Origin: an uncultured Alphaproteobacteria bacterium
GTDB taxonomy: Bacteria > Pseudomonadota > Alphaproteobacteria > Methylaequorales > Methylaequoraceae
DNA: 36,858 nt
Assembly: GCA_902537615.1 (NCBI GenBank)
Contig: CACBBU010000012.1
Location: forward strand, 1-36,858
Direction: 5' to 3'
Part shown: positions 26,285 to 36,668 of the stretch, piece after piece
Numbering within the stretch: the first letter of the stretch is position 1
How the letters are laid out: each line of letters begins with the position of its first letter
Translations under genes and position numbers: made by a program
Notes under the pieces: model-generated
The model's database searches: none
What the model was told of the DNA's origin: nothing
What the model saw: only the letters and a program-made list of their open reading frames with translations

Positions 26285-26968
26285 ATGAATAACGTACCAT
26301 ACATAGACATACTCATCCTTGCAATGATAGCTATTTTCATAATCAATAGACTAAGGAATACTTTAGGAAAGAAAACAGGCAACGAGCACGACCTAGCCGA
26401 TAAATTTACAAGGGGAAAGTCGGATCTAAAAGAATCCAAACCTGACAAAGTATCAAAAGAAAGCGTTGAGGAAACTAACATGGAAGATTCAAGACAAATT
26501 TTTCACGAAAACCCAGGTATTTCAAGCGAACTTTCAAAAATTCATAAAATAGATCCTTCTTTCAAAGTTGACGAATTTATCACAGGGGCAAAAAAAGCAT
26601 TTGAATTCATAATAGATAAATATTCTGACGAAAACATTAAGCCACTGAAAAAGTTATTATCAGCTGATATTTTTAAAATGTTTGATAAGCAGATTAGCAA
26701 TAGAGCAAAAAAAAATGAAAATTTAGATGTTAACATAATAGGAATTAAAGAGGCAAAAATTGAAGGTGTGTCGTTAAAAAGTAATGTTGCTTCAATAAAA
26801 GTAAAGTTCTCGTCGGAGCAAGTTCAAATAATAAAAAACGACAAAGGCAAAATAATTAGTGGGGATGGAAACCAGATTTTATCAATAGTTGAAAATTGGT
26901 TTTTTTCAAAAGATCTTAAAAGAAAAGATCCCAACTGGATATTAGAAAAAATTGAAGAAAGTAATTGA
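26285..26968 (+). CDS. Tim44-like domain protein (TimA type)
   Basis: A 227-residue protein with one N-terminal membrane helix (IDILILAMIAIFIINRLRNTLGKKTG) and a Glu/Lys/Ser-rich linker. The Tim44 domain covers about 90-227, with FKVDEFITGAKKAFEFIIDKYS and ending in ENWFFSKDLKRKDPNWILEKIEE. It is the bacterial relative of the mitochondrial import-motor anchor Tim44, inner-membrane bound, with function not well known. The mltA start TTG overlaps its stop by 4 bp (TTGA), so expression is likely coupled. Confidence 0.93.
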   Translation: MNNVPYIDILILAMIAIFIINRLRNTLGKKTGNEHDLADKFTRGKSDLKESKPDKVSKESVEETNMEDSRQIFHENPGISSELSKIHKIDPSFKVDEFITGAKKAFEFIIDKYSDENIKPLKKLLSADIFKMFDKQISNRAKKNENLDVNIIGIKEAKIEGVSLKSNVASIKVKFSSEQVQIIKNDKGKIISGDGNQILSIVENWFFSKDLKRKDPNWILEKIEESN

Positions 26969-27978
26969 TATTTAAAGTTTTAATTCTTTTCTTCATCTTT
27001 TTTTATAAAGATACTCACCCAAAAAATTCAATAGACACTAATCAACTTGTAAAGTCTGATTATTTTGAGAAGGATATTAGTAGTTTCTTCAAGTTATTTA
27101 AAAAGGTTTGTGAGAAAAAATTACATGAAAATATTCAAAAACATCCTTCTTACCCAAAATTTGGAACAATAAGTCAATGGAAAATGGCGTGTGAGAAACT
27201 TAACACAGAAAACTTAAATTTATCATTTCTATTACAAAATTTTAGGCTTGAAGTTCTTTCAAACAAACAAGGTATTTTGACAGGTTATTACGAACCCGAA
27301 ATTAATGTATCATTTAACAAAACAAAAAAATTTAATATTCCTATCTTAAAATATGATAAAAATTATGATCAGCTTGACCGAAAAAAAATTGAATCAAACT
27401 TTAGAATGCAAGATGTATTACTATGGACAGATAGTAAAATTGAATTATTTTTTTTACAAATCCAAGGCTCTGGTATTGGTTCGTTGGAAAAGAAAAAAAA
27501 AATAAAAATTAATTACGGGGGAAATAATAATAAAAAATACTCATCAATTGGAAAACTTTTAAAAGAAAAAAATCTCATCAATGGAGAAATTAATTTATTT
27601 ACAATAAAAAGATTTCTATACAAAAACCCGAACCTTGTTGATGAGATCCTTAATCATAATCAAAGATATATTTTTTTTAATATTGATAAAAAAAACACTG
27701 AAAAAAGCTCAGTGGGTTCAATAGGGCTAAGCCTTATACCTTTTGCAAGTGCAGCAATAGATAAAAAATACTATCCATTAGGAGTGCCGTTAATTTTAGA
27801 TAAAGTCAATGAAAGCAAGCTTCTTCCAGTTATTTCTATGGATACTGGGGGGGCAATAATTGGAAAAAATAGGGCCGACCTATTTACTGGTAGAGGAAGT
27901 GAAGCAGAAAAAATTGCTGGAGAACTCAAAGAAAAACTGTTTATATATGTATTAGTTCCGAGAGATAACTATGACTGA
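26965..27978 (+). CDS. mltA: Membrane-bound lytic murein transglycosylase A
   Basis: A 337-residue muramidase-like enzyme that cleaves peptidoglycan with formation of 1,6-anhydroMurNAc. The N-terminus is a hydrophobic signal segment (VLILFFIFFY) with no clear lipobox. ILTGYYEPEI (about 104-113), the conserved IQGSGIG and the 3D domain with MDTGGAIIGKNRADLFTGRG are present. The Asp in MDTGG is the family catalytic residue. The start TTG overlaps the preceding stop codon. The 3' end overlaps the smr gene by 8 bp. Confidence 0.95.
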   Translation: MIFKVLILFFIFFYKDTHPKNSIDTNQLVKSDYFEKDISSFFKLFKKVCEKKLHENIQKHPSYPKFGTISQWKMACEKLNTENLNLSFLLQNFRLEVLSNKQGILTGYYEPEINVSFNKTKKFNIPILKYDKNYDQLDRKKIESNFRMQDVLLWTDSKIELFFLQIQGSGIGSLEKKKKIKINYGGNNNKKYSSIGKLLKEKNLINGEINLFTIKRFLYKNPNLVDEILNHNQRYIFFNIDKKNTEKSSVGSIGLSLIPFASAAIDKKYYPLGVPLILDKVNESKLLPVISMDTGGAIIGKNRADLFTGRGSEAEKIAGELKEKLFIYVLVPRDNYD

Positions 27979-28480
27979 ACAAGATTGGGAAGAATTTAAA
28001 AGAAATGTAATTCCTATTAAAAAAAAAAATAACTTACTCAAGAAAAAGAGTGACGAAAAGTTTACTTTTAAAAAAAAAGAAGATAAAGCAAAATTTGAGA
28101 CACAATTTTTTTATGGCGAAAATGATGAAAAAAACCTTCTTGAAAAAAATACTTTAAAGAGAATTAAAAAAGGAAGGTTAAAAATAGAATCAAGACTTGA
28201 TCTTCATGGTTTTACAATAGAAGAATCTAAAGAAAAAGTAGTCAATTTTATCCTGAGAAATTATAAATCTAAGAAAAGACTATTGCTGCTTATTACTGGA
28301 AAAGGAAAGCGACTTTCTGTGTCTGAAGGCTGGCGAGGGACAGGAAAACTTAAAGAAAATGTTCCTTTATGGTTAAAATCAGTTCAACTATCAAAATATA
28401 TATTATGGTTTGACTCTGCTAATAGAGAAAACGGAGGTGAGGGGGCTCTTATGATTTATCTTAAAAAAATCAAAGAATGA
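27971..28480 (+). CDS. Smr-domain endonuclease-like protein
   Basis: A 169-residue protein. A basic N-terminal tail (1-70) leads into an Smr domain with LDLHG at 76-80, the [10 protein letters not shown] loop at about 105-114 and the ending [12 protein letters not shown]. Smr domains are found in MutS2 and in stand-alone nucleases acting on DNA or colliding ribosomes; the substrate here is unknown. It completes the Tim44-mltA-smr operon and overlaps the converging hslU end by 11 bp. Confidence 0.93.
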   Translation: MTEQDWEEFKRNVIPIKKKNNLLKKKSDEKFTFKKKEDKAKFETQFFYGENDEKNLLEKNTLKRIKKGRLKIESRLDLHGFTIEESKEKVVNFILRNYKSKKRLLLLITGKGKRLSVSEGWRGTGKLKENVPLWLKSVQLSKYILWFDSANRENGGEGALMIYLKKIKE

Positions 28481-29780
28481 ACTTTGATAAGTCGTTATTT
28501 TTATAAATCTCACCAATTTGTTTGGTTACATACTTATCATCAATTTTTATTTGATCATTTTTTTTATCTGAAGCGGAAAAACTAATATCATCTAGAACCT
28601 TTTCTAAGATAGTATGCAGTCTTCTTGCTCCAATGTTTTCAACTTCGTCGTTTACTCGGGTGGCTATCTTTGCAATCTCCGATATGGCGTTTTCGGAAAA
28701 TTTTAAATTTACGCCTTCCGTTGCAATTAATTCTTCATATTGTCTTATTAAATTATTTTCTGGTTCTTTAAGAATTCTTATAAAATCCTCTTTATTTAGA
28801 GCAGACAGTTCAACTCTGTTAGGAAGCCTTCCTTGGAGTTCTGGAAGTAAGTCTGAAGGTTTCGCAACATGAAAAGCTCCAGATGCAATAAAGAGTATAT
28901 GATCTGTTTTTATAGTACCATACTTTGTTGATACAGTTGACCCCTCAATTAAAGGGAGGAGATCTCTTTGTACTCCCTCACGACTCACTTCAGCCGTTCC
29001 TCTACTATTTTTTCCACAAATTTTATCAATCTCATCAATAAATACTATTCCATCTTGTTCAACGTTGTTAATTGCCCTTTTAACTAAATTATCATTATCA
29101 ATTAATTTATCCGACTCTTCACTAAGAAGAAATTCATATGACTCTTTAACAGAAAGCTTTCTTTTTTCTCTTTTTTGTCCAAAGCCTTTTCCAAAAATTT
29201 CGCCTAAATTAATCATTCCCATCATTCCACCCGGCATTCCTGGAATCTCCATGGATTTCATTGGGGATGACGAGTTTGATAATAATTCAATCTCAATTTC
29301 CTGATCATCTAATTCTCCCTTTCTAAGCATTTTTTTAAATTTTTCTTTAGTTTGTGTACTGGCCGATGAACCAACTAATGCCTCTATAACCCTTTTTTCC
29401 GCACTTACCTCTGCCCTTGCTTTTACCTCTTTTTTTAAACTTTCTTTATTATTATTTATTGAAACCTCAAGTAAATCTCTAATAATCTGTTCAACGTCTC
29501 TTCCCACATAACCTACTTCAGTAAACTTTGTCGCCTCAACTTTTATGAAGGGAGCATCAGCTAATTTAGCTAACCGTCTTGCGATTTCTGTTTTTCCTAC
29601 TCCTGTAGGCCCAATCATAAGGATGTTTTTAGGGAGTACCTCTTCCTTCAACGAGCCTTTGATTTGTTGTCGTCTCCACCTATTTCTTAATGCAATAGCT
29701 ACTGCTCGTTTAGCGGTATTCTGACCAACAATAAATCTATCAAGTTCAGATACAATTTCTCTAGGTGTAAATGTTGTCAT
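28470..29780 (-). CDS. hslU: HslU, ATPase subunit of the HslUV (ClpYQ) protease
   Basis: A 436-residue AAA+ unfoldase. The N-terminus is [16 protein letters not shown], Walker A is GPTGVGKTE (57-65), and the pore loop GYVGRDVE and Walker [12 protein letters not shown] (about 240-250) follow. An I-domain with a Met/Gly-rich stretch sits between them. The C-terminal residues LSKFIL fit the tail that activates HslV. The start overlaps the hslV stop by 4 bp. Confidence 0.98.
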   Translation of the reverse strand: MTTFTPREIVSELDRFIVGQNTAKRAVAIALRNRWRRQQIKGSLKEEVLPKNILMIGPTGVGKTEIARRLAKLADAPFIKVEATKFTEVGYVGRDVEQIIRDLLEVSINNNKESLKKEVKARAEVSAEKRVIEALVGSSASTQTKEKFKKMLRKGELDDQEIEIELLSNSSSPMKSMEIPGMPGGMMGMINLGEIFGKGFGQKREKRKLSVKESYEFLLSEESDKLIDNDNLVKRAINNVEQDGIVFIDEIDKICGKNSRGTAEVSREGVQRDLLPLIEGSTVSTKYGTIKTDHILFIASGAFHVAKPSDLLPELQGRLPNRVELSALNKEDFIRILKEPENNLIRQYEELIATEGVNLKFSENAISEIAKIATRVNDEVENIGARRLHTILEKVLDDISFSASDKKNDQIKIDDKYVTKQIGEIYKNNDLSKFIL

Positions 29781-30328
29781 ACAATTTTTTCTAAAATAAT
29801 GTTATTATTTGTGTAGATACAAAGATCAGCAGCAATTTCAAGACTTTTTTTTGCAATTTGTTCTGCATCAAGCTTTGAGTCATATAACGCTCTTGCTGCA
29901 GCAAGCGCATAATTACCGCCAGACCCTATTGCCATTAAACCGTCTTTGGGCTCAAGTACATCACCGTTTCCACTCAGAATCAAACTACTTTCTTTATCAG
30001 CTACAATCATCATGGCCTCTAATCTCCTCAAATATCTGTCTGTTCTCCAGTCTTTTGCCATTTCGACACATGCTCTCATGAGATTATTTGAAAATTTTTC
30101 TAATTTTGATTCTAGTCTTTCAAATAAGGCAAAGGCATCTGCCGTTGCTCCAGCGAACCCAGTGATAACCTTACCTTCAGCAAGTATTCTTACTTTCTTG
30201 GCATTTGCTTTAATTACTGTATCACCTAAAGTCACCTGTCCATCACCTGCAACTACAACTTCATTTTTTTTTCTCACCGAAACAATTGTCGTTCCGTACC
30301 ATTTTTGAAAGTCTTTTTCGCTAGCCAT
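29777..30328 (-). CDS. hslV: HslV, threonine protease subunit of HslUV
   Basis: A 183-residue, proteasome-beta-like peptidase. The catalytic threonine is expected to be T13 in [11 protein letters not shown], so a 12-residue propeptide would be removed. GDGQVTLG and the [14 protein letters not shown] block are present. It is the first gene of hslVU and is divergent from hisB (73 bp gap). Confidence 0.98.
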   Translation of the reverse strand: MASEKDFQKWYGTTIVSVRKKNEVVVAGDGQVTLGDTVIKANAKKVRILAEGKVITGFAGATADAFALFERLESKLEKFSNNLMRACVEMAKDWRTDRYLRRLEAMMIVADKESSLILSGNGDVLEPKDGLMAIGSGGNYALAAARALYDSKLDAEQIAKKSLEIAADLCIYTNNNIILEKIV

Positions 30329-30344
30329 TAATTTTATACCTCAA

Positions 30345-30372
30345 TTGATAATTTAATATTAATCTATATATT
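30345..30372 (+). promoter_or_regulatory. Candidate promoter of the his operon
   Basis: TTGATA (30345-30350) and TATATT (30367-30372) are spaced by 16 bp, 29 bp before the hisB start. Both hexamers match 5 of 6 consensus bases. No his leader peptide is seen in the 73 bp gap. Confidence 0.45.
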
Positions 30373-30401
30373 TTAGATTTAATATCCAATAAAATTTAAT
30401 T

Positions 30402-30989
30402 ATGCGCAAACATTCGCTTACTAGAAAAACTAAAGAAACCGACATTTCAGTCAAAATTGCGTTAGACGGAAAAGGAACAAATAACATTAGTACTGGTATT
30501 GGATTCTTGGATCATATGTTAGAACAACTTTCTAAGCATAGTATGATTGATATTGATTTATCAGCTAAGGGTGATTTACACATTGACTATCATCATACAA
30601 CAGAGGATAGTGCTTTAGCTCTGGGAGAGGCATTTTCAAAGTCTCTTGGTGACCGCAAGGGTATTTTTAGATTTGGTCAGGCTCTATCAGCTATGGATGA
30701 AACACTTTCAAGAATAGTGGTAGATTGCTCAAACAGGCCCTATTTAGTTTGGAAAGTTAATTTCTCTAAACCAAAGCTTGGTGAAATGGACACAGAACTT
30801 TTTAAAGAATGGTTTCAAGCTTTTGCTCAGACAGCTGGAATAACCCTCCATGTTGAAAACTTATATGGTGAAAATAACCATCACATAGTTGAATCTTGTT
30901 TTAAGGGTCTTGCAAGAGCTCTTAAAGAAGCCATTACAATTGACCAGAAAAGAAAAGATGAGATTCCTTCAACTAAAGGAACTCTTTAA
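30402..30989 (+). CDS. hisB: Imidazoleglycerol-phosphate dehydratase
   Basis: A 195-residue, dehydratase-only HisB (no phosphatase domain), catalysing the sixth step of histidine synthesis. The metal-binding blocks are [29 protein letters not shown] (about 64-79) and [18 protein letters not shown] (about 164-181). It begins hisB-DUF2628-hisH-hisA-hisF-hisE-hinT. Confidence 0.98.
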   Translation: MRKHSLTRKTKETDISVKIALDGKGTNNISTGIGFLDHMLEQLSKHSMIDIDLSAKGDLHIDYHHTTEDSALALGEAFSKSLGDRKGIFRFGQALSAMDETLSRIVVDCSNRPYLVWKVNFSKPKLGEMDTELFKEWFQAFAQTAGITLHVENLYGENNHHIVESCFKGLARALKEAITIDQKRKDEIPSTKGTL

Positions 30990-30996
30990 AAAGAAG

Positions 30997-31353
30997 ATGC
31001 AAACCTTTTTCATATTTACAAAAAAAAAGCATCCAATAAAAGTTATGGATAATGGATTTTGTAGAACTTCATTCATCTTAGGCTTATTTTGGGGCCTAAA
31101 TAAAGGATTGTGGGGACCAGTGGCGATAAATTTTTCACTGATTTTAATTATGAGTTTTTACTCTTCTGATTTAACAACAGGACTTGTTTTATTTTCTAAT
31201 ATTTTTTGGGGGTTTTTTGGGAAAGACCTGCTTATTCAAAAATTTTTAAAAAATAACTATTCTCCACAAAATATCATCAATGCTTCCTCAAAAGAAAAAG
31301 CATTATTAATTTATCAAGCAAGAAGTAAAAATGAAGTTAGTTTCAATAATTGA
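30997..31353 (+). CDS. DUF2628-type small membrane protein
   Basis: About 118 residues. An upstream in-frame ATG at 30889 would overlap hisB by 100 bp, so the ATG at 30997, 8 bp after the hisB stop and just downstream of AAGAAG, is the better start. The sequence FTKKKHPIKVMDNGFCRTSFILGLFWGLNKGLW matches the family opening, and two membrane helices follow (IMSFYSSDLTTGLVLFSNIF region). Its function is unknown, but this gene sits between hisB and hisH in many alphaproteobacteria. It overlaps hisH by 23 bp. Confidence 0.82.
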   Translation: MQTFFIFTKKKHPIKVMDNGFCRTSFILGLFWGLNKGLWGPVAINFSLILIMSFYSSDLTTGLVLFSNIFWGFFGKDLLIQKFLKNNYSPQNIINASSKEKALLIYQARSKNEVSFNN

Positions 31354-31987
31354 CTATGGTTGCGGAAACATAAGATCAGTTTTTAATGCTTTTAATGCAA
31401 TTAGAGAAAGTAAAAATATTAGTGTTCGTGTAACCAACAAGGAAGAGGAAATTAAAAGAGCTAATTATTTAGTACTTCCAGGGGTAGGATCGTTTGAATC
31501 TTGTATCAAAGGTTTAAAAAATTCAAATTTGTTAGGTACTATTACACAGAAAGTTAAAGATGACTGCATTCCTTTTTTAGGAATTTGTGTTGGGATGCAG
31601 ATGCTTGCTACACATAGTTATGAAAATGGAAAATTTGATGGACTAAACTGGATTGAAGGTGAGGTAAAAAAGATGCAAAAAACTCACGAAAGCCTTAAGA
31701 TACCTCATATGGGATGGGGTAATCTAGAATTGAAAAAAGAAACTGCCTTTATAAAAAAATTAAAAACAAAGTTAGAATTTGAAAAAGTTTCAGCATACTT
31801 TGTTCATAGTTATAATTTTTTAACGAAAAATGATAAAAACAAAATAATGACAACAGATTATGAACAAGAAATTACAGCAATGATTTCAGAAAACAATATA
31901 ATTGGAACACAATTTCACCCAGAAAAAAGCAATTTTTTTGGACTTATTTTTTTAGAAACCTTCCTTGAATTAGAGAAAATTTTATGA
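31331..31987 (+). CDS. hisH: Imidazole glycerol phosphate synthase, glutaminase subunit HisH
   Basis: A 218-residue, class I glutamine amidotransferase that supplies ammonia to HisF. IDYGCGNIRSV marks the start, the catalytic Cys is C86 in LGICVGMQML, and the His-Glu pair lies in GTQFHPEKS near the C-terminus. It overlaps hisA by 4 bp. Confidence 0.97.
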   Translation: MKLVSIIDYGCGNIRSVFNAFNAIRESKNISVRVTNKEEEIKRANYLVLPGVGSFESCIKGLKNSNLLGTITQKVKDDCIPFLGICVGMQMLATHSYENGKFDGLNWIEGEVKKMQKTHESLKIPHMGWGNLELKKETAFIKKLKTKLEFEKVSAYFVHSYNFLTKNDKNKIMTTDYEQEITAMISENNIIGTQFHPEKSNFFGLIFLETFLELEKIL

Positions 31988-32712
31988 ACCTTTACCCTGC
32001 TATTGATTTAAAAGACGGAAACTGCATTCGTCTTACAAAAGGAAAATTAGAGAAAATTACTTTTTATAACCCTAATCCATTAGATCAAGCAAAAGAATTT
32101 ATAAAGCTTGGTGCAAAGTGGGTTCATATGGTTGACATAGATGGTGCCTTCAAAGGAGAAAATTGTAATCATGAAATATTTATAAAAATTAAAAAAAAGT
32201 TAAAATGTTATCTTCAAGTTGGAGGGGGAATCAGGAATGAAAAAACTGTTGCTTATCTAATAGATAACGATATAGATAGGATTGTTCTTGGTACCGTAGC
32301 TGTTACAAGTCCAAAGCTTGTAAAAAAATTATCCGCGAAATTTCCCGGTAAAATTGCTATTGGTTTAGATGCTAAGAAAGGGTTTGTAACTACTGAAGGC
32401 TGGTCTAAAACAAAAAAAATTACTGTTACTGAACTTGCCAAAAAATACGAAGACATAGGGATAAGTCATATTATTTTTACCGACATTGATAAAGATGGCG
32501 TCTTAGAAGGAGTAAGTTGTGATCAACTACAAGACCTATTAGAATCAACGAACATTAATGTTATTGCATCAGGAGGAGTTTCATCTCTTGAAGATATAAA
32601 AAAGCTGAAAAAAATAAGTATTAATAATCAAAACCTAGTTGGTGTTATAGTTGGAAAAGCAATTTATGAGAATAAAATTAAAGTAGATCAAGCGGTAAAC
32701 TTTTTAAAATGA
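31984..32712 (+). CDS. hisA: ProFAR isomerase
   Basis: A 242-residue TIM barrel that opens the ribose ring of ProFAR. The catalytic Asp D8 lies in [14 protein letters not shown], the phosphate loops are [11 protein letters not shown] and [11 protein letters not shown], and the second acid is in [12 protein letters not shown]. The next gene, hisF, starts 7 bp downstream. Confidence 0.97.
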   Translation: MNLYPAIDLKDGNCIRLTKGKLEKITFYNPNPLDQAKEFIKLGAKWVHMVDIDGAFKGENCNHEIFIKIKKKLKCYLQVGGGIRNEKTVAYLIDNDIDRIVLGTVAVTSPKLVKKLSAKFPGKIAIGLDAKKGFVTTEGWSKTKKITVTELAKKYEDIGISHIIFTDIDKDGVLEGVSCDQLQDLLESTNINVIASGGVSSLEDIKKLKKISINNQNLVGVIVGKAIYENKIKVDQAVNFLK

Positions 32713-32719
32713 AAAAAAA

Positions 32720-33487
32720 ATGAAAGTTAGAATAATCCCCTGCCTAGACGTTGACAAAGGAAGGGTCGTAAAAGGAATAAATTTTGTTGACCTTATTGAC
32801 GCAGGTGACCCTGTAGCACAGGCTAAAATTTATAGTGAAAGTGGTGCTGACGAAATTACTTTCCTTGATATTACAGCAACCCATGAAAAAAGAAACCCTA
32901 TGGTTGATATAATAGAAAAAACTGCCTACCAATGCTTTGTCCCTTTAACAGTTGGAGGTGGTGTCAGAAAGCTTTCAGATATGGATAAATTTCTGACAGT
33001 TGGTGCTGACAAAGTTTCAATAAATAGTGCAGCAATCAATAATCCAAAGCTAATAATGGAGGGTGCAAAACGATTTGGCAACCAGTGTATAGTTGTGGCA
33101 ATAGATGCAAAAAAAATAAAAAACACATGGAAGGTTTTTATCAATGGAGGGAGAGTTAATACTAATTTAGATGCCATTACTTGGGCCAAGGAGGTTGAAG
33201 ACTTGGGGGCAGGAGAGATTCTTTTAACATCTATGGATAGAGATGGAACAAAGGAAGGGTTTGACTTAGATTTAACTGAAAAAATTTCAGAGTCAGTGAA
33301 TATTCCCGTAATTGCATCAGGGGGCGTTGGCACATTAGACCATTTTGTTGATGGTGTTAAAAAAGGGAAGGCATCAGCTTTACTTGCTGCCTCTGTGTTT
33401 CATTTTGGAGAGTTCTCAATCAATGAAGTTAAAAAACATTTAATTTTAAATGATATTGATGTAAGAATGGATTATATTTCAAGGTAA
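32720..33487 (+). CDS. hisF: Imidazole glycerol phosphate synthase, cyclase subunit HisF
   Basis: A 255-residue TIM barrel that pairs with HisH. The catalytic acids are D10 in [15 protein letters not shown] and the Asp of [14 protein letters not shown]. The phosphate-binding loops [11 protein letters not shown] and [11 protein letters not shown] are intact. It lies between hisA and hisE. Confidence 0.98.
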   Translation: MKVRIIPCLDVDKGRVVKGINFVDLIDAGDPVAQAKIYSESGADEITFLDITATHEKRNPMVDIIEKTAYQCFVPLTVGGGVRKLSDMDKFLTVGADKVSINSAAINNPKLIMEGAKRFGNQCIVVAIDAKKIKNTWKVFINGGRVNTNLDAITWAKEVEDLGAGEILLTSMDRDGTKEGFDLDLTEKISESVNIPVIASGGVGTLDHFVDGVKKGKASALLAASVFHFGEFSINEVKKHLILNDIDVRMDYISR

Positions 33488-33490
33488 AAA

Positions 33491-33781
33491 ATGGAAGAAA
33501 AATTATTTTTCAAATTATCACAAATTATCAAAAAAAGAAAAAAGGACCTTCCTAAAAACTCCTATGTTGCCAAGCTATTTAGGAAAGGTAAAGTCAAAAT
33601 TGCTAACAAGCTTGGTGAGGAAGCAGTAGAAACCGTAACAGCTTATTTATATGAAGGAAAAAAAGAATTACTAGAGGAATCTGCTGACCTTATCTTTCAT
33701 TTATTGGTTTTATTAGAAGACTCAGGTTTAACAATTGAGGAAGTGGAAGAAACACTGACAAAAAGAATTAAAAATGATTGA
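33491..33781 (+). CDS. hisE: Phosphoribosyl-ATP pyrophosphatase
   Basis: A 96-residue, MazG-fold enzyme for the second step of histidine synthesis, present as a separate HisE with no HisI fusion. Motifs: KLGEEAVETV and ESADLIFHLLVLLEDSGLTIEEV. It starts 3 bp after hisF and overlaps hinT by 8 bp. No hisI gene is in the window. Confidence 0.96.
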   Translation: MEEKLFFKLSQIIKKRKKDLPKNSYVAKLFRKGKVKIANKLGEEAVETVTAYLYEGKKELLEESADLIFHLLVLLEDSGLTIEEVEETLTKRIKND

Positions 33782-34142
33782 TATTACAAACTATAATGAT
33801 GACAATATTTTTGCTAAAATCTTAAGGCAAGAGATGCCGTCAAAAAAAATTTTTGAAAATGAATATGTTTACGCCTTTGAAGATATTTCCCCCCAAGCCC
33901 CCGTTCATATTTTAATAATACCAAAAATGCCTTTTTGTAGTTTTAATGATTTTTCAAAAAAAGCAGATGGTAAATTTATGTGTGAATTTATAAAATCTAT
34001 AAGCCTAGTTGTTGAAAAATTAGAACTTAAGGAAGGTTATAGACTAATAACAAATGTTGGAAAATATGGAGGACAAGAGGTCCCCCACCTTCACTTTCAT
34101 TTGTTATCTGGAAAACCAATTGGAAAAATGGTTTCAACCTAA
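33774..34142 (+). CDS. HIT-family nucleotide hydrolase (HinT-like)
   Basis: A 122-residue histidine-triad protein. The HxHxH motif is VPHLHFHLLSG at 103-113 (H105, H107, H109), and FAKILRQEMPSKKIFE and APVHILIIPK are typical of HinT. It hydrolyses nucleoside phosphoramidates in the family. It is translated with hisE (8 bp overlap) and its 3' end overlaps xthA by 9 bp. Confidence 0.95.
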   Translation: MIDITNYNDDNIFAKILRQEMPSKKIFENEYVYAFEDISPQAPVHILIIPKMPFCSFNDFSKKADGKFMCEFIKSISLVVEKLELKEGYRLITNVGKYGGQEVPHLHFHLLSGKPIGKMVST

Positions 34143-34916
34143 TTTAAACTCATAACTTATCGGGACATGATCAGATGGTTGAGGTAATGATCTAGTTTCA
34201 ATCATAATCTTCGCCCCTAAAGACTCCACATTTTGGTGGTCTGTTATCCAAATGTGGTCCAACCTTCTGCCTCTGTTATTCTTTTTAAAATCTTTTGATC
34301 TATAGCTCCACCAGGTAAATACATTTTCTGGTGGTGAAATGAACATTCTGGTAGTATCAACAAACTTTCCTTTATTCATAATTTTAATTAATTTTTCTCT
34401 CTCAACTTTTGTGTGACTTACAACGTTTTGTAATTGCCTATGAGACCAAACATCATCTTCATTTGGGGAGACATTTAAATCACCACAAACAACATTTATT
34501 TGATTTTTTTTAAACCTAAAGAACGTTGTCATTTCATCTAAAAATCTAAGTTTATGATCAAACTTGTCATTTTCATTTATATCTGGTAAATCTCCTCCCG
34601 CTGGAACATAAATTGAATGTACTGAAAAATTTTTAAAATTTGCTTGGATATGTCTTGCGTCATTTTGATTACAAAACTTGTGTGAAATTATTTTGGTTGC
34701 TTCAATTTTAGATATTATTGCAACACCATTGTATGATTGAACGCCATTTATATAAACATAATAGCCCTTTTTTTCTAAAATATTTTTAGGGAAACATTCG
34801 TTAATTGTTTTTGTTTCTTGAAGACAAATAATATCAGGGTTTTCTTCTTTTATTACGAAAAGTAATTGATCTTTTCTTACTCTAATGGAATTGACATTCC
34901 AGCTAAGTACTTTCAT
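34134..34916 (-). CDS. xthA: Exodeoxyribonuclease III (AP endonuclease)
   Basis: A 260-residue member of the EEP nuclease family that repairs abasic sites. Motifs in order: SWNVNSIRVR (5-14), CLQETKT (about 32-38), VCGDLNVSPNEDDVW, GRRLDHIWIT and the catalytic SDHVPISYEF. The start and the rho stop share position 34916, so translation is coupled to rho. Confidence 0.96.
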   Translation of the reverse strand: MKVLSWNVNSIRVRKDQLLFVIKEENPDIICLQETKTINECFPKNILEKKGYYVYINGVQSYNGVAIISKIEATKIISHKFCNQNDARHIQANFKNFSVHSIYVPAGGDLPDINENDKFDHKLRFLDEMTTFFRFKKNQINVVCGDLNVSPNEDDVWSHRQLQNVVSHTKVEREKLIKIMNKGKFVDTTRMFISPPENVFTWWSYRSKDFKKNNRGRRLDHIWITDHQNVESLGAKIMIETRSLPQPSDHVPISYEFKLG

Positions 34917-36172
34917 TAAGATTTCATAGATTCAAAGAAATCTGAGTTATTCTTTGAATTTTTAATTTTATCAATTAAGAACTCCATAGAGTCATTTACG
35001 CCCATTGGCATCAAAACCTTTCTTAGGATCCACATTTTGGATAGATCATCTTTAGAAACTAAGAGTTCTTCTTTTCTGGTTCCTGATTTTGTAACATCAA
35101 TAGACGGGAAAACTCTTTTGTCAGAAAGCTTTCTATCAAGAATTATTTCTGAATTCCCCGTTCCTTTGAACTCCTCAAAAATAACTTCATCCATTCTTGA
35201 GCCTGTATCAACTAAAGCTGTTCCAATAATAGTTAAAGAGCCGCCTTCCTCAATGTTTCTAGCTGCACCAAAAAATCTTTTTGGTCTTTGAAGCGCATTC
35301 GCGTCAACACCACCTGTTAAAACTTTTCCAGAACTTGGGACCTGGGTGTTATAGGCTCTTGCTAATCGTGTAATTGAATCTAGTAATATTACAACATCCC
35401 TTTTATGCTCAACTAATCTCTTTGCTTTTGAAATTACCATTTCTGAAACTGCAACGTGTCGGCTGGCTGGTTCATCAAATGTAGAAGAAACAACCTCACC
35501 TTTAACAGACCTAATCATGTCCGTAACCTCTTCAGGTCTTTCGTCAATTAAAAGAACAATTAGATATACTTCGGGATGATTTGAAGTTATTGAATGAGCA
35601 ATATTTTGCAACATTACGGTTTTCCCAGTTCTCGGTGGAGCAACAATCAATGCCCTTTGTCCTTTACCTAGGGGTGCGATTAAATCCATAACTCTGTTTG
35701 TAATATCTTTCGTCATTGGATTTTCAACTTCCATTTTTAATTTTTCATCAGGATAAAGTGGAGTTAAATTATCAAAGTTTATTCGCTGTTTTGTTTTTTC
35801 CGTTGTTTCAAAATTAATTTTATCAATTTTGGTAATAGCGAAGTATCTTTCAGATTCTCTTGGAGCTCTCATTTCTCCTTCAACAGTATCACCAGTGCGA
35901 AGACTATGTTGTTTAATCTGTGAAGGTGATACGTATATATCGTCTGGCCCAGGCAGGTAGTTTGCATCAGATGATCTCAAAAAACCAAAGCCATCTTGAA
36001 GAATCTCTAACACGCCCTCACCATATATAGCGTCTTTATTTGATGCCATCTGTTTTAAGATAGCAAAAATCATATCTTGTTTTCTTAATGTGCCTGCGTT
36101 TTCTATTCTTAGTTCTTCAGCAATTTTAAGAAGTTCAGAAGGGTTCTTTGATTTTAAGTCTTTTAAATGCAT
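34916..36172 (-). CDS. rho: Transcription termination factor Rho
   Basis: A 418-residue hexameric RNA helicase. The Rho-N helical domain (1-45) and cold-shock-like RNA domain with [22 protein letters not shown] (61-82) come first. The motor has P-loop APPRTGKT (178-185), [12 protein letters not shown] and [16 protein letters not shown]. The Q-loop and R-loop region reads [20 protein letters not shown]. Its order with hemJ and hemH upstream is the alphaproteobacterial pattern, but here xthA replaces the expected mnmE downstream. Confidence 0.98.
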   Translation of the reverse strand: MHLKDLKSKNPSELLKIAEELRIENAGTLRKQDMIFAILKQMASNKDAIYGEGVLEILQDGFGFLRSSDANYLPGPDDIYVSPSQIKQHSLRTGDTVEGEMRAPRESERYFAITKIDKINFETTEKTKQRINFDNLTPLYPDEKLKMEVENPMTKDITNRVMDLIAPLGKGQRALIVAPPRTGKTVMLQNIAHSITSNHPEVYLIVLLIDERPEEVTDMIRSVKGEVVSSTFDEPASRHVAVSEMVISKAKRLVEHKRDVVILLDSITRLARAYNTQVPSSGKVLTGGVDANALQRPKRFFGAARNIEEGGSLTIIGTALVDTGSRMDEVIFEEFKGTGNSEIILDRKLSDKRVFPSIDVTKSGTRKEELLVSKDDLSKMWILRKVLMPMGVNDSMEFLIDKIKNSKNNSDFFESMKS

Positions 36173-36231
36173 AAAGTTAAGATTTGGGAATAAAAGAGGA
36201 GTTTTTTTTATAGGTTATAAAAGGTTATTTG

Positions 36232-36660
36232 TCAATCAAATGGTTTAAATACTACAAGTAAAACAACAAGTACGAATAATACCGTTGGTATTTCATTTAT
36301 AATTCTAAAAAAACTTTCCTTTTTTCTATTTTTGTATCCTTCAAAATCAGTTTTTATTTTTGCACAATACATATGAAAGCACGACATTAAAGCTACTAAT
36401 ATTATTTTTATAATAAGCCAAGTTGTTAAAAAATAATTATTTAATAAAGCGAGAGTTATACCCAGAAACCATGTTAAAAACATTGACGGATTCATTATGA
36501 AACGCAGTAACTTTTTTTCCATAATAGTGAAGGTATTGTATTTGTCAGATTTTATTTTACAACTTGAATGATAGACAAACAGTCTAGGTAAATAAAATAA
36601 TCCTGCCATCCAGGTAGTAAAAAAAATAATATGGAGAGATTTTAGAATGCTATACGTCAT
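36232..36660 (-). CDS. hemJ: Protoporphyrinogen IX oxidase HemJ
   Basis: A 142-residue protein with four membrane helices. The family block LHIIFFTTWMAGLFYLPRLFVYH (9-31) includes the conserved histidine, and INEIPTVLFVLVVLLVVFKPF ends the protein as usual. It oxidises protoporphyrinogen IX in haem synthesis. It lies 8 bp after hemH, fitting the pathway order of substrate and ferrochelatase. Confidence 0.93.
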   Translation of the reverse strand: MTYSILKSLHIIFFTTWMAGLFYLPRLFVYHSSCKIKSDKYNTFTIMEKKLLRFIMNPSMFLTWFLGITLALLNNYFLTTWLIIKIILVALMSCFHMYCAKIKTDFEGYKNRKKESFFRIINEIPTVLFVLVVLLVVFKPFD

Positions 36661-36668
36661 TAAATTTA

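Noticed and set aside
30889-30996. Upstream start for the DUF2628 gene at 30889
   Set aside because: It would overlap hisB by 100 bp and adds residues without family resemblance; the ATG at 30997 has better spacing and begins at the conserved block.
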